Source of the DNA: Holosporales bacterium
GTDB taxonomy: Bacteria; Pseudomonadota; Alphaproteobacteria; RUG11792
Length of the DNA stretch: 12,437 bases
Direction of reading: 5' to 3'
Assembly: GCA_031279295.1 (NCBI GenBank)
Contig: JAITIT010000006.1
Location: 1 to 12,437, forward strand
In this document: piece by piece, positions 1 to 7,397 of the stretch
Layout of the letters: each line of letters opens with the position of its first letter
Numbering within the stretch: the first letter of the stretch is position 1
Notes under the pieces: generated by a model
The model's database searches: none
Told to the model about the DNA's origin: nothing
Seen by the model: the letters and a program-made list of their open reading frames with translations, nothing else
Position numbers and translations under genes: made by a program

Positions 1-70
1 AGTGATTGATGTTGTGAAGGTGGAGTAGAGAGGATGTTTATAGTGATACTAATATGATAGAGGATACAGT

Positions 71-253
71 ATGTGGAATACAAGGTATAACACATATAGA
101 CCCCATCATGGGGTGGAGGGCATCACTTCCATGGAGTATGTTAATGAGGCTCTAGAGGTAGGTAGTTTGATCAAGGTAGGTGAACATTGGCCACACGATC
201 CAAACGCATATAGCAAACAGGTCAGCATTGGTGATACAATCAAGTGTATATAA
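71..253 (+). pseudogene. C-terminal remnant of a DDE (IS481/IS3-like) transposase
   Basis: The first ~30 codons match the end of an rve/DDE integrase core as found in IS481- and IS3-type transposases: a tryptophan, three residues, then YNTYRPHHGVEGITSMEYV, fitting the family pattern W-x3-YN-x2-RPH-x2-L-x2-LTP-x-EY. The catalytic domain is missing. Upstream in this frame there are stops at about 26, 41, 44 and 50. A second frame at about 24-60 reads RWSREDVYSD, which resembles the segment normally lying before this motif, so a frameshift plus truncation is likely. Codons after about 165 do not look like transposase and are probably read-through into flanking DNA. The remnant ends just before the efflux operon and could have supplied part of its promoter. 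Family assignment rests on the motif alone. Confidence 0.6.
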
Positions 254-254
254 C
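228..254 (+). promoter_or_regulatory. Weak candidate promoter for the efflux operon
   Basis: Two overlapping weak signals lie 25-50 nt before the membrane-fusion gene. One is an extended -10 like TGATACAAT (232-240), without a convincing -35. The other is TTGGTG (228-233) with a 15-nt spacer to TATAAC (249-254). Neither is good, but no better candidate is visible between the transposase remnant and the gene. Confidence 0.25.
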
Positions 255-277
255 GCCACGCTCTTCGCAGGGCATAC

Positions 278-1840
278 ATGCTAAAAAAAATCGCTAAGTT
301 CGTTGTTTCATCATTCTCCTTCTGGAGGAAGTGCATTACGAGCAAAGACAAAGCGGAGTTTATCCGGGCTAACGGAATGCAACTCGCCGTGCAGGTTATT
401 GTTCTACTAGCAACTGCGCTGGTCTCATTTGTGATGTACAGCTGTATGAAGCCAGTCGTGAAAGGAACGTGTCGCATCATACTGCAGTCGGATGACAGTG
501 ACGGTAAGGGAATGTTTGGGCGTGTCGTAGGTGTAGAGGCGAAGCGTGTTACAATTGGCACAACGTTGAGGGAGATCAGATCAATAGGAGTCCTGAAGGC
601 AAACGCAGAGATAGTTATCAAGGCTGAGATCAATGGAAAAATCTCTGAAATCCTGTTTGAGGAAGGTAGCCAAGTAACTAAGGGCCAGGTACTCATCAAG
701 TTCGAGGATGACATTCTGAAAGCCGAGGTCACGAAAGCAAAAGCCGAATATGAACTATGGGCCTCAGCTGCGGAAAGAGCGGAGAGCCTTTATAAGCAGA
801 AGGTTGGTTCTAAGAAGGACCTAGAGGAAGCAACAGCTAAAATGAAGGTTGCGAAGGCTCAGCTGGAGTACAGCGAAGCTCAATTGAGGAGAGCAACCAT
901 CACAGCCCCGTGTGACGGTACTATAGGAATTATCAAAGGCACGGCCTCACCAGGCAATACGGTTCAAACAGGAACGGAACTGGTAACCGTAGTCGACACC
1001 TCAAATATGAAAATTGAGTTTGCAATTCCAGCAAAATATGTTGCGGACATTGCAGCAGGCCAGACAGTTGAGATATCAGTAGACTCTTCTGGTAATGCTG
1101 GCATATACTCCGGTATCGTGGAAGCCGTAGACTCCGTAGTAGATCAACGTAGTCATAGCGTACTGCTAAAGGCATCGGTCGCTAATAAGGATGATAGGCT
1201 GAAGCATGGTATGTTCGCGAACATCAGATTAGTTACCGGCGAGAAGGATGATGTGATCCTTGTGGATGAGGATGCGCTAGATAGGGTAGGCTCAACAGAG
1301 GCCGTATGGGTGATAGATAAGAAGCAGACGGCTCATATGAAGCAGGTAATTACCGGTGCACGTAACATTAACGGTGTTGAAATCTTGGCTGGACTCAGTG
1401 ATGGTGATTGGGTTGTCACGTCTGGTCAGTTGAAGCTCACTGAAGGCACGCTCGTGAATATACTGAACAAGGAGAGTGAATCCACAGGAGAAGGTAGTGA
1501 CGCCGAAACCGAGACGCCTGCGTCCGAACTGGATCAATCACCTAAAGAAGAAGACGCAAAAGAGGAGGCCGAAAAATCGCATGAAGGTAGCAACACTGAG
1601 GATGGTAAGGCCGACGATACATCAATGAGACCTGACGAGAGAGAAGGCACGAAGGATGGGGACGATGCCCCCAAGAATGAAGACAAAGCGGATAGGAAGA
1701 GAGGCAAGAAGGATCAAGGGAAAAGTATCAGAGATATTATAGAGATGGGGAGATCTGCAGTCAGCAAGTGGTTCGGTCTCCTGCATGGATCATCGCCTGA
1801 GCCAGATGAGAAACAGGCCGGTAGGGAGAAAGCACAGTAA
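278..1840 (+). CDS. RND efflux periplasmic adaptor (membrane-fusion protein, HlyD/AcrA type)
   Basis: This is the adaptor of a tripartite RND pump, linking the inner-membrane antiporter to an outer-membrane channel. Residues 1-33 are basic and probably cytoplasmic, and 34-56 form one membrane anchor. The first lipoyl half is about 110-145 (IKAEINGKISEILFEEGSQV), the alpha-hairpin coiled coil 146-205, and the second lipoyl half 206-240 (ATITAPCDGTIGIIKG). A beta-barrel spans about 243-318 and a membrane-proximal domain about 323-396. At 520 aa it exceeds the usual 370-400 because of a ~120-residue charged tail (397-520) rich in D, E, K, S and G, ending in a short amphipathic helix (about 484-502). 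The ATG at 278 follows a weak GCAGGG. Its stop overlaps the next start as TAATG, so translation is probably coupled to the RND gene. The adaptor role is secure; the tail's role is unknown. Confidence 0.93.
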   Translation: MLKKIAKFVVSSFSFWRKCITSKDKAEFIRANGMQLAVQVIVLLATALVSFVMYSCMKPVVKGTCRIILQSDDSDGKGMFGRVVGVEAKRVTIGTTLREIRSIGVLKANAEIVIKAEINGKISEILFEEGSQVTKGQVLIKFEDDILKAEVTKAKAEYELWASAAERAESLYKQKVGSKKDLEEATAKMKVAKAQLEYSEAQLRRATITAPCDGTIGIIKGTASPGNTVQTGTELVTVVDTSNMKIEFAIPAKYVADIAAGQTVEISVDSSGNAGIYSGIVEAVDSVVDQRSHSVLLKASVANKDDRLKHGMFANIRLVTGEKDDVILVDEDALDRVGSTEAVWVIDKKQTAHMKQVITGARNINGVEILAGLSDGDWVVTSGQLKLTEGTLVNILNKESESTGEGSDAETETPASELDQSPKEEDAKEEAEKSHEGSNTEDGKADDTSMRPDEREGTKDGDDAPKNEDKADRKRGKKDQGKSIRDIIEMGRSAVSKWFGLLHGSSPEPDEKQAGREKAQ

Positions 1841-4800
1841 TGGTAATATCAGAAGTTTGCATTAAGCGGCCTGTCTTCGCGTGGGTTTTAACGCTGATAG
1901 TTGTGCTACTCGGTCTCGTGACTGGCGAGCGAATGCCTGTAAGGCAATACCCCAAGGTCGAGAAGAACCATATTACCGTGGAGATGAATTACTACGGTGC
2001 CGGCCCTGAAATCATAGAGAATCAGATTACTAAGTTGATTGAGGAGGCTATATCAGGAATTGAGGGACTCGAGACTGTCGAGTCAAGCAGTGAGAGTGAT
2101 AAGAGCAAGGTCTCCATAGAAGTAGCTGAGGGGGTCAATGTCGAAACAGCGGTGAACGATATAAGAGACAGACTCAGTAAGTCTCGAGACAAATTTCCTC
2201 ATGAGGCACAGGAGCCGATCCTGACGAAGGTCGGATCTGGAACAAAGTCGATAATGTCGCTTGCCCTCATAAGCAAGTCCGTGGAAGAAAGTGCGCTATA
2301 TACATATGCAGATAACGAGGTTAAGCATGTCCTCGAGGCAATTCCTGGTGTTGCTAGAATTGATATATACGGTGCTGGTCACTATGAAATGACGATATCT
2401 CTGGACCCCCAGAAGATGGCCTTCTACAATCTCACAGTCCTAGATGTCATGCATGCTCTGAGGAAGCAGAACATCGAAAGCCCTGGCGGCAAGATAGGAA
2501 ACAGGCACAGAGAGTACGTTGTAACCACAGTTGCTGATCTACAGGATAGCGAAGAGTTTATGGATACCCCGATCGCTAACAAGAAAAACAACATCGTGAA
2601 GCTGCGTGATATTGGTGTGGCTAAGCTTGAGAGTAGCAACAAGAAGACACTGTCTCGATTCAACGGCGAGAAGGTTGTGAGCTTATCAGTAGTTGCTCAG
2701 ACATCGGCTAACCCAATTCAGGTCTCGCGTGGCGTACGTGAGAAGTTCGACGAGATGCGAAAGCAGATGCCGGACAACATTGATTTCAGTGTTGCATACG
2801 ACAGCACGACGTTCATAGAGCGGTCGCTGAGTGAGGTCTATCATACGATATTTGAGTCAGTCATACTGGTGGTGCTTGTTGTCTTCATGTTTCTAAACTC
2901 GGTGAGGGCTGCTGTCATTCCACTCATCACGGTGCCTATTTCGTTGGTGGGATCTTTGTTCATTATGTTCCTATGCGGATTCACAATTAACAGCATGACA
3001 CTTATGAGCATGGTGCTAGCAATAGGCTTGGTAGTGGATGATGCGATCGTGATACTGGAGAACGTGTACAAATACATTGAGAAAGGACTTACCCCAGTGA
3101 AGGCAGCGATAGAAGGAACGAAGGAGGTTAGTTTCGCGGTCGTTGCAATGACACTGACACTCTGCGCAGTTTACGCGCCTGTCGCACTCGCGGAGGGTGA
3201 GATGGGTAAGTACCTGAAGGAATTCTCAGTTACCCTGGCGGGTGCCGTGTTGCTTTCAGGGTTCATTGCTCTGACGCTGTCTCCCATGATGTGCTCTAGA
3301 ACATTGATCAGCCACACAAGCAGACCATCAGAAAATAAGTACGCAGTTATGTTCAGGTGGATCGCGGCGAAGCTAAATGCACAACCACTCATAAAGGCTA
3401 CAGAGCTGAAGTACTCCGCCATGTTAGATAAGGCGTTGAATCGTAGGAAGTCTGTCATAATATTCACGCTGCTGTTCGCCGCGTTCGGATTTGTTGTGTA
3501 CTCATTCATGCCGCAGGAGCAGAGACCATACCAGGATCTCGGCATGTTTGGGTACGAAGGTCACGCCCCGCAGACATCTACTCTGAACTTCACACAGAAG
3601 TACGTAGATGCGATAGACAAGGTGATCTCTGAAGTACCTGAGATTGAATCTCGGAACTATGACATTACGAATCCGACGTTTGATGGTGTTGCTGTGGTCC
3701 GTGAATCCAGCGGCAAATCAACGGAAGAGATCATGCACGAAGTCGAGAAGAAGTGTGAAAGAATCTCCGGGATTGACGTTAGGTTCAGCTCTGGTCGTGG
3801 GGGAGCAGATGATGGTTCCAAAGTCGTCATGATGGTTATAAGGGGTGAGAAGTCCCACAAGGAGCTTAGGGAAATTACGAGCAACTTCGCAAGTGCCCTA
3901 TACGAAAGTGGCATCGTGAGTTCGGTCAGATCTTCGTCACGCAATGAGGCAGAGGCATACTCAATATTCGTCAAGAGAGATAAGGCTGCGCTCATGAACA
4001 TTGATCCTCAGGTCATTGCCGATACCATCTCCGGCTTGATGCAAGGTAAGGTCGCAACAAAGTTCAAGAAGAACCAGATGATCTGTGATGTAAAGGTACA
4101 GATCGAGGATCAGTACAAGAGATCGCCTGATCAGTTAACTGACATATATGTTAAGACGTACAATGATCGAGAGGAAATGCTTGTGCCGATTGCGGAGCTA
4201 ATCGATATCTACGCCAGATCTGGCCCAGTCTCTATTCACAGGTATAACAGGACCAGAGCCAACACGATCATGCCGATCTTAAACAACTCAACGTCGCTTG
4301 GAGATGCAATAGGCATCATTAGAGATCTGGCTCATAAGACTCTGCCTGACGATGTGTTCATTGAGTTCATAGCTGAGACAAAGAGGTTCCTTGCCGAATC
4401 CCATACAATGCTCATTATCTTTATGCTAGCACTGAGCTTCATCTATCTCGTCATGGCTGCTCAGTTCGAGAGCTGGATAGATCCATTTATCATCATGCTA
4501 ACTGTGCCGCTGACTCTCGTCGGTGGGATTATGACGCTGGCAAGCATAGACAGTACTATCAACATGTTCTCCAACATAGGGTTCTTAACCCTAATAGGTC
4601 TCATCACAAAGCATGGCATCCTCATCGTTGACTTCGCAAACAAGCTTGTTGAATCCGGGAAAACACCGAAAGCCGCCGTTAAGGAGGCAGCCGTTATGAG
4701 ACTGAGGCCGATACTGATGACGTCGTTTGCAATGATCTTGGGGTCGCTACCATTAGCATTTGCAAGGGGTGCTGGCTGCGAGATCAGGATCCCACTTGGA

Positions 4801-4929
4801 GCTGTTATTAGCGGCGGGATGACCATTGGTACTCTCTTCACGATATTCATCGTTCCAATAGTATATACCTACATTGCGGGGTTTAAGAAGATAAGGCGGG
4901 CCGAAGATACAGTCTGTAACTTGGCCTAG
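1840..4929 (+). CDS. RND multidrug efflux transporter, AcrB/HAE1 family
   Basis: This is an inner-membrane proton antiporter that moves drugs or other amphiphiles from the periplasm or membrane into the adaptor/outer-membrane channel. At 1029 aa it is close to AcrB (1049). It has the duplicated layout: TM1 at about 10-28, a periplasmic loop to about 335, TM2-6 (about 336-485), TM7 near 538-556, a second periplasmic loop, and TM8-12 from about 855 to 1014. The TM4 aspartate pair is in GLVVDDAIVILENV (D400, D401). The partner lysine is in GLITKHGILIVDF (K924), and MRLRPILMTS supplies R954 and T961, matching AcrB R971 and T978. The proton relay therefore looks complete. Its ATG overlaps the adaptor stop by one base. 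No outer-membrane channel gene is nearby, so a TolC homologue must be encoded elsewhere. The substrate cannot be told from the sequence. Confidence 0.95.
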   Translation: MVISEVCIKRPVFAWVLTLIVVLLGLVTGERMPVRQYPKVEKNHITVEMNYYGAGPEIIENQITKLIEEAISGIEGLETVESSSESDKSKVSIEVAEGVNVETAVNDIRDRLSKSRDKFPHEAQEPILTKVGSGTKSIMSLALISKSVEESALYTYADNEVKHVLEAIPGVARIDIYGAGHYEMTISLDPQKMAFYNLTVLDVMHALRKQNIESPGGKIGNRHREYVVTTVADLQDSEEFMDTPIANKKNNIVKLRDIGVAKLESSNKKTLSRFNGEKVVSLSVVAQTSANPIQVSRGVREKFDEMRKQMPDNIDFSVAYDSTTFIERSLSEVYHTIFESVILVVLVVFMFLNSVRAAVIPLITVPISLVGSLFIMFLCGFTINSMTLMSMVLAIGLVVDDAIVILENVYKYIEKGLTPVKAAIEGTKEVSFAVVAMTLTLCAVYAPVALAEGEMGKYLKEFSVTLAGAVLLSGFIALTLSPMMCSRTLISHTSRPSENKYAVMFRWIAAKLNAQPLIKATELKYSAMLDKALNRRKSVIIFTLLFAAFGFVVYSFMPQEQRPYQDLGMFGYEGHAPQTSTLNFTQKYVDAIDKVISEVPEIESRNYDITNPTFDGVAVVRESSGKSTEEIMHEVEKKCERISGIDVRFSSGRGGADDGSKVVMMVIRGEKSHKELREITSNFASALYESGIVSSVRSSSRNEAEAYSIFVKRDKAALMNIDPQVIADTISGLMQGKVATKFKKNQMICDVKVQIEDQYKRSPDQLTDIYVKTYNDREEMLVPIAELIDIYARSGPVSIHRYNRTRANTIMPILNNSTSLGDAIGIIRDLAHKTLPDDVFIEFIAETKRFLAESHTMLIIFMLALSFIYLVMAAQFESWIDPFIIMLTVPLTLVGGIMTLASIDSTINMFSNIGFLTLIGLITKHGILIVDFANKLVESGKTPKAAVKEAAVMRLRPILMTSFAMILGSLPLAFARGAGCEIRIPLGAVISGGMTIGTLFTIFIVPIVYTYIAGFKKIRRAEDTVCNLA

Positions 4930-5139
4930 CCTGGCGCGGATTCTTGAAGTGAGGCGTGTGGCATTCGTCAAATTAATATACAGCTTTCGTTCATGTTTCC
5001 GGCACTAGCTGATGTAATCCAGACCTACGTGATGGGCACATCGACCTGATATGTTATTACCATCCTCTATAGGTTCCACAGTTGATCTACATGGATATGG
5101 TATATGAGAGAGAGTAGGAATATGTTGTGCTACTTCATG

Positions 5140-5168
5140 TTGCTTCGCTGGATGGTAAGTGCTATAAT
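5140..5168 (+). promoter_or_regulatory. Sigma70-type promoter of potA-potB (extended -10)
   Basis: TTGCTT (5140-5145), a 17-nt spacer, then a consensus TATAAT (5163-5168) preceded by TGC, giving an extended -10 (TGCTATAAT). Transcription would start near 5175, leaving a leader of about 36 nt before potA. It is the strongest promoter I see in the window. The rest of the spacer after the RND gene (4930-5139) shows no gene, no RNA and no clear terminator. Confidence 0.75.
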
Positions 5169-5180
5169 ACAATGCAGGTG

Positions 5181-5208
5181 CCTTACGTTAGCGTTGTGTA
5201 AGGAGGAG
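5181..5208 (+). promoter_or_regulatory. Leader hairpin overlapping the potA ribosome binding site
   Basis: CCTTAC (5181-5186) is the exact complement of GTAAGG (5198-5203). Two G-U pairs (5187 with 5197, 5188 with 5196) extend the stem to 8 bp with a 7-nt loop. The 3' arm contains the first half of the strong Shine-Dalgarno AAGGAGGAG (5200-5208), so folding would partly hide it while leaving AGGAG unpaired. This suggests translational control of potA. The pairing is seen directly; a regulatory role is inference. Confidence 0.5.
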
Positions 5209-5210
5209 AT

Positions 5211-6356
5211 GTGCTCAATGGGCAGCCTCTTACAAAGCGAAATGCGGAAATGTGGCATGATGTCAATGCGACACCATACGTTCAGATCAAAGGCATAACG
5301 AAGTCGTACAACGGAATCGCAGTCCTTAGAGACATACACATATCGATATATAAGGGGGAACTATTCTCTCTACTCGGCCAATCAGGATGCGGAAAGACTA
5401 CCCTCTTGAGAATCCTCGCAGGCCTTGAGGTACCAACACAAGGTAGCGTAGTGATAGACGGCGTCGATATAACAAATTGGCCTGCACACAAACGTCCAGT
5501 CAGTATGATGTTCCAGTCATACGCCATATTCCCGCACATGACTGTATCACAGAACATCGCATTTGGGCTGGCGCAGGATAACCTCAGCAAAGACACAATC
5601 AAGGAGAGAATCGCAGAAGTTCTCGAGCTTGTTCAACTTTGTGGATATGAAGATAGAATGCCAGATCAGCTATCTGGTGGCCAGAAGCAAAGAGTAGCCC
5701 TCGCTAGGAGCTTAGCAAAACGTCCCAAGCTTATGTTACTCGACGAGCCGCTCGCAGCACTCGACAAGAAACTTCGAGAGCGCACTCAGTTCGAAATTGT
5801 GAACATCCAAGAGAGGGTCGGCGTTACGTTCGTGCTCGTTACACATGATCAGGCAGAAGCTATGACCATGTCGACAAGGATGGCCATACTAAACGATGGC
5901 AGGGTGTGTCAAATTGGCACACCGCACGATATCTACGAGTTTCCAAATTCGTGCTTTGTAGCAAGCTTCATAGGCGGGATAAATTTATTCGTAGGCATTG
6001 TCATTGAGCAAGGCCATGACTACGTTGTAGTTGAGACTCAGGATCTTGATTGTCTGTGCTATGTATCGTACACCGGCGCGATACCAATCGGCGCATCAGT
6101 AACGTTGGCTGTAAGGCCGGAGAAGGTAATGATCTCGACATTACGACCAGCGTACCCAAGGAACTGGACATGCGGCATAATTAAGGAGATTGCGTATCTC
6201 GGGAACGTCTCAGTCTACCATGTTCAACTACCGTCAGGAAAACCCATTATTGCCATGCTTCCTAATTTACTCAGGCTAGAGGGTAGGAATTTTGAATGGG
6301 AGGATGAGGTGTTTCTGTTCTGGCGCTCAGAAAATAGCATTGTCCTAACATCATGA
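5211..6356 (+). CDS. potA: Spermidine/putrescine-type ABC importer ATPase PotA
   Basis: This is the cytoplasmic ATPase that powers polyamine uptake through PotB/PotC. Motifs in order: Walker A GQSGCGKTT (56-64), Q-loop MMFQSYAIFPHMT with Q102, signature LSGGQKQRVALARS (154-167), Walker B LMLLDEP (174-180) with D-loop LAALDKKLRE typical of PotA, and H-loop H212 in VTHDQAEAM. A TOBE-type regulatory region follows, including LAVRPEKVMI (299-308). The 381-aa length equals E. coli PotA (378). I take the GTG at 5211, four bases after AGGAGG, though an out-of-frame ATG sits at 5209. The next in-frame ATG (codon 14, position 5250) lacks an RBS but would still keep the whole ATPase domain. The gene overlaps potB by ATGA. 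Fe3+-type or other CUT1-like ATPases share these motifs; the DKKLRE segment and the PotB-like neighbour favour polyamine. Confidence 0.87.
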   Translation: MLNGQPLTKRNAEMWHDVNATPYVQIKGITKSYNGIAVLRDIHISIYKGELFSLLGQSGCGKTTLLRILAGLEVPTQGSVVIDGVDITNWPAHKRPVSMMFQSYAIFPHMTVSQNIAFGLAQDNLSKDTIKERIAEVLELVQLCGYEDRMPDQLSGGQKQRVALARSLAKRPKLMLLDEPLAALDKKLRERTQFEIVNIQERVGVTFVLVTHDQAEAMTMSTRMAILNDGRVCQIGTPHDIYEFPNSCFVASFIGGINLFVGIVIEQGHDYVVVETQDLDCLCYVSYTGAIPIGASVTLAVRPEKVMISTLRPAYPRNWTCGIIKEIAYLGNVSVYHVQLPSGKPIIAMLPNLLRLEGRNFEWEDEVFLFWRSENSIVLTS

Positions 6357-7294
6357 AACTCGGGCTTGCAATAAGTACATTTTACGAAACCGCTCGGCAA
6401 AGGCTGATACAGTATCACACGAACATTATAGAGACCGGGGGGTACATAACTATCTTACCGTTAATATGGGTGCTACTGTTCCTCGCCATCCCATTCACTA
6501 CTCTTCTGAAGATAGGCTTCTCGGAGCCCACGTTCACCATTCCGCCATTCTCCGAGATGTTCTCTCACGTCTCGGACTATGCGATCAACATAAAACTCAA
6601 CCTCAAAAATTACGTTACCATACTGAACACCACGTACTACATTTCAGCATTCTTGAACTCAGTGGGCTTCGGTGTGATAGCTGTTGTCTTGTGCCTCATC
6701 TTAGGATTTCCGATGGCCTATGGCATTCACAGCGTCACGGGAAAGTTCGCGAAAATGATGCTTATCATGCTGATATCCCTATCCTTCTGGACTTCGTTTC
6801 TGGTGCGCATATATGCATTGATAAACATGCTGAACGTGCACGGGATCATAAACTCCGCACTCATGCGCTTGGGCCTTATTAGCACACCTATACAGTTCAT
6901 TGGCAACAACTACGCGGTCTGTGCTGGCCTGGTATTCTGCTATATACCATTCATGATTTTTCCGATCTACGCCATCCTAGAAAAAATTGACAAGACATAC
7001 ATCGAATCAGCAAATGATCTCGGCTGCACACCGTTGAGGGCTTTCTGGTATGTAACGGTGCCGCTCTCGAAGGCTGGAATCCTCAATGGATGCATTATGG
7101 TTTTCACGATGTCTAGCGGTGAATTCGTTATTCCTGAGCTACTAGGGAGCTCCGACGTAGTAACCTTTGGCAGGGCCCTGTGGACAGAATTCTTCACGAA
7201 CCTGGACTGGCCAATGGCATGTTCTCTGTCGATACTGATGGTGATGTGCATCACGTTACCAATCATGTGGATCAGTAAGGAGATGAGTAAGTAA
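6353..7294 (+). CDS. potB: Spermidine/putrescine-type ABC permease PotB (PotH-like)
   Basis: This is an inner-membrane permease subunit that forms half of the translocation pore. The 313-residue protein has six predicted helices at about 33-53, 97-118, 134-155, 184-209, 243-262 and 288-308. The EAA loop contacting the ATPase reads YIESANDLGCTPLRAFWYV (216-234). The start ILPLIWVLLFLAIPFTTLLKI and the run around SFLVRIYALINMLNVHGIIN (148-167) are characteristic of PotB/PotH. Single-domain length excludes the fused FbpB type with about 12 helices. The ATG overlaps the potA stop (ATGA), indicating coupled translation. A functional importer needs the second permease PotC and binding protein PotD, neither of which follows here. 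The 30-residue N-terminal extension before TM1 is a little long. Confidence 0.85.
   Translation: MKLGLAISTFYETARQRLIQYHTNIIETGGYITILPLIWVLLFLAIPFTTLLKIGFSEPTFTIPPFSEMFSHVSDYAINIKLNLKNYVTILNTTYYISAFLNSVGFGVIAVVLCLILGFPMAYGIHSVTGKFAKMMLIMLISLSFWTSFLVRIYALINMLNVHGIINSALMRLGLISTPIQFIGNNYAVCAGLVFCYIPFMIFPIYAILEKIDKTYIESANDLGCTPLRAFWYVTVPLSKAGILNGCIMVFTMSSGEFVIPELLGSSDVVTFGRALWTEFFTNLDWPMACSLSILMVMCITLPIMWISKEMSK
6405..6417. repeat. Second copy of the TGATACnGTATCA palindrome, inside potB
   Basis: TGATACAGTATCA lies in the 5' coding part of potB (codons for LIQYH), with the same arms as the palindrome before topA. A near-match, GGATACAGTATG, lies at 62-73 in the transposase remnant. It may be coincidence of coding sequence. 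Confidence 0.35.
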
Positions 7295-7295
7295 C

Positions 7296-7334
7296 CCACC
7301 ATCAAAGGTATCCCAGCAAGAACCTTTTGGGTGG
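7296..7334. terminator. Hairpin between convergent potB and kdtA, possible terminator
   Basis: Starting two bases after the potB stop, CCACC (7296-7300) pairs with GGTGG (7330-7334) and AAAGGT (7304-7309) pairs with ACCTTT (7322-7327). The arms are interrupted by a small 3/2-nt internal loop, and the hairpin loop is 12 nt. No T-tract follows on either strand, so it is not a classical intrinsic terminator. It could instead protect the 3' end of the mRNA or assist termination between converging genes. Confidence 0.4.
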
Positions 7335-7397
7335 ATAATGTGACTGTTGCGATCATCCTAGTTAGGTTAGGTTACTTTAATTTCATAGCTCTAAATT

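Noticed and set aside
440..448. Possible lipobox cysteine (C56, context VMYSC) in the adaptor protein
   Set aside because: Residues before the cysteine do not fit L-[AS]-[GA]-C, and it lies after a 33-residue N-terminus, so a plain membrane anchor fits better.
106..732. 208-codon open frame on the minus strand across the start of the adaptor gene
   Set aside because: It is antisense to a well-supported protein, crosses the transposase remnant, and its translation shows no domain or motif.
5104..5298. 64-codon frame upstream of and into potA
   Set aside because: It begins before the strong promoter and its product has no recognisable features; only its last part (from 5209) is kept as a possible competing start.
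7363..7375. Short tandem TTAGG copies after potB
   Set aside because: Only two full units; too short to call a repeat element.
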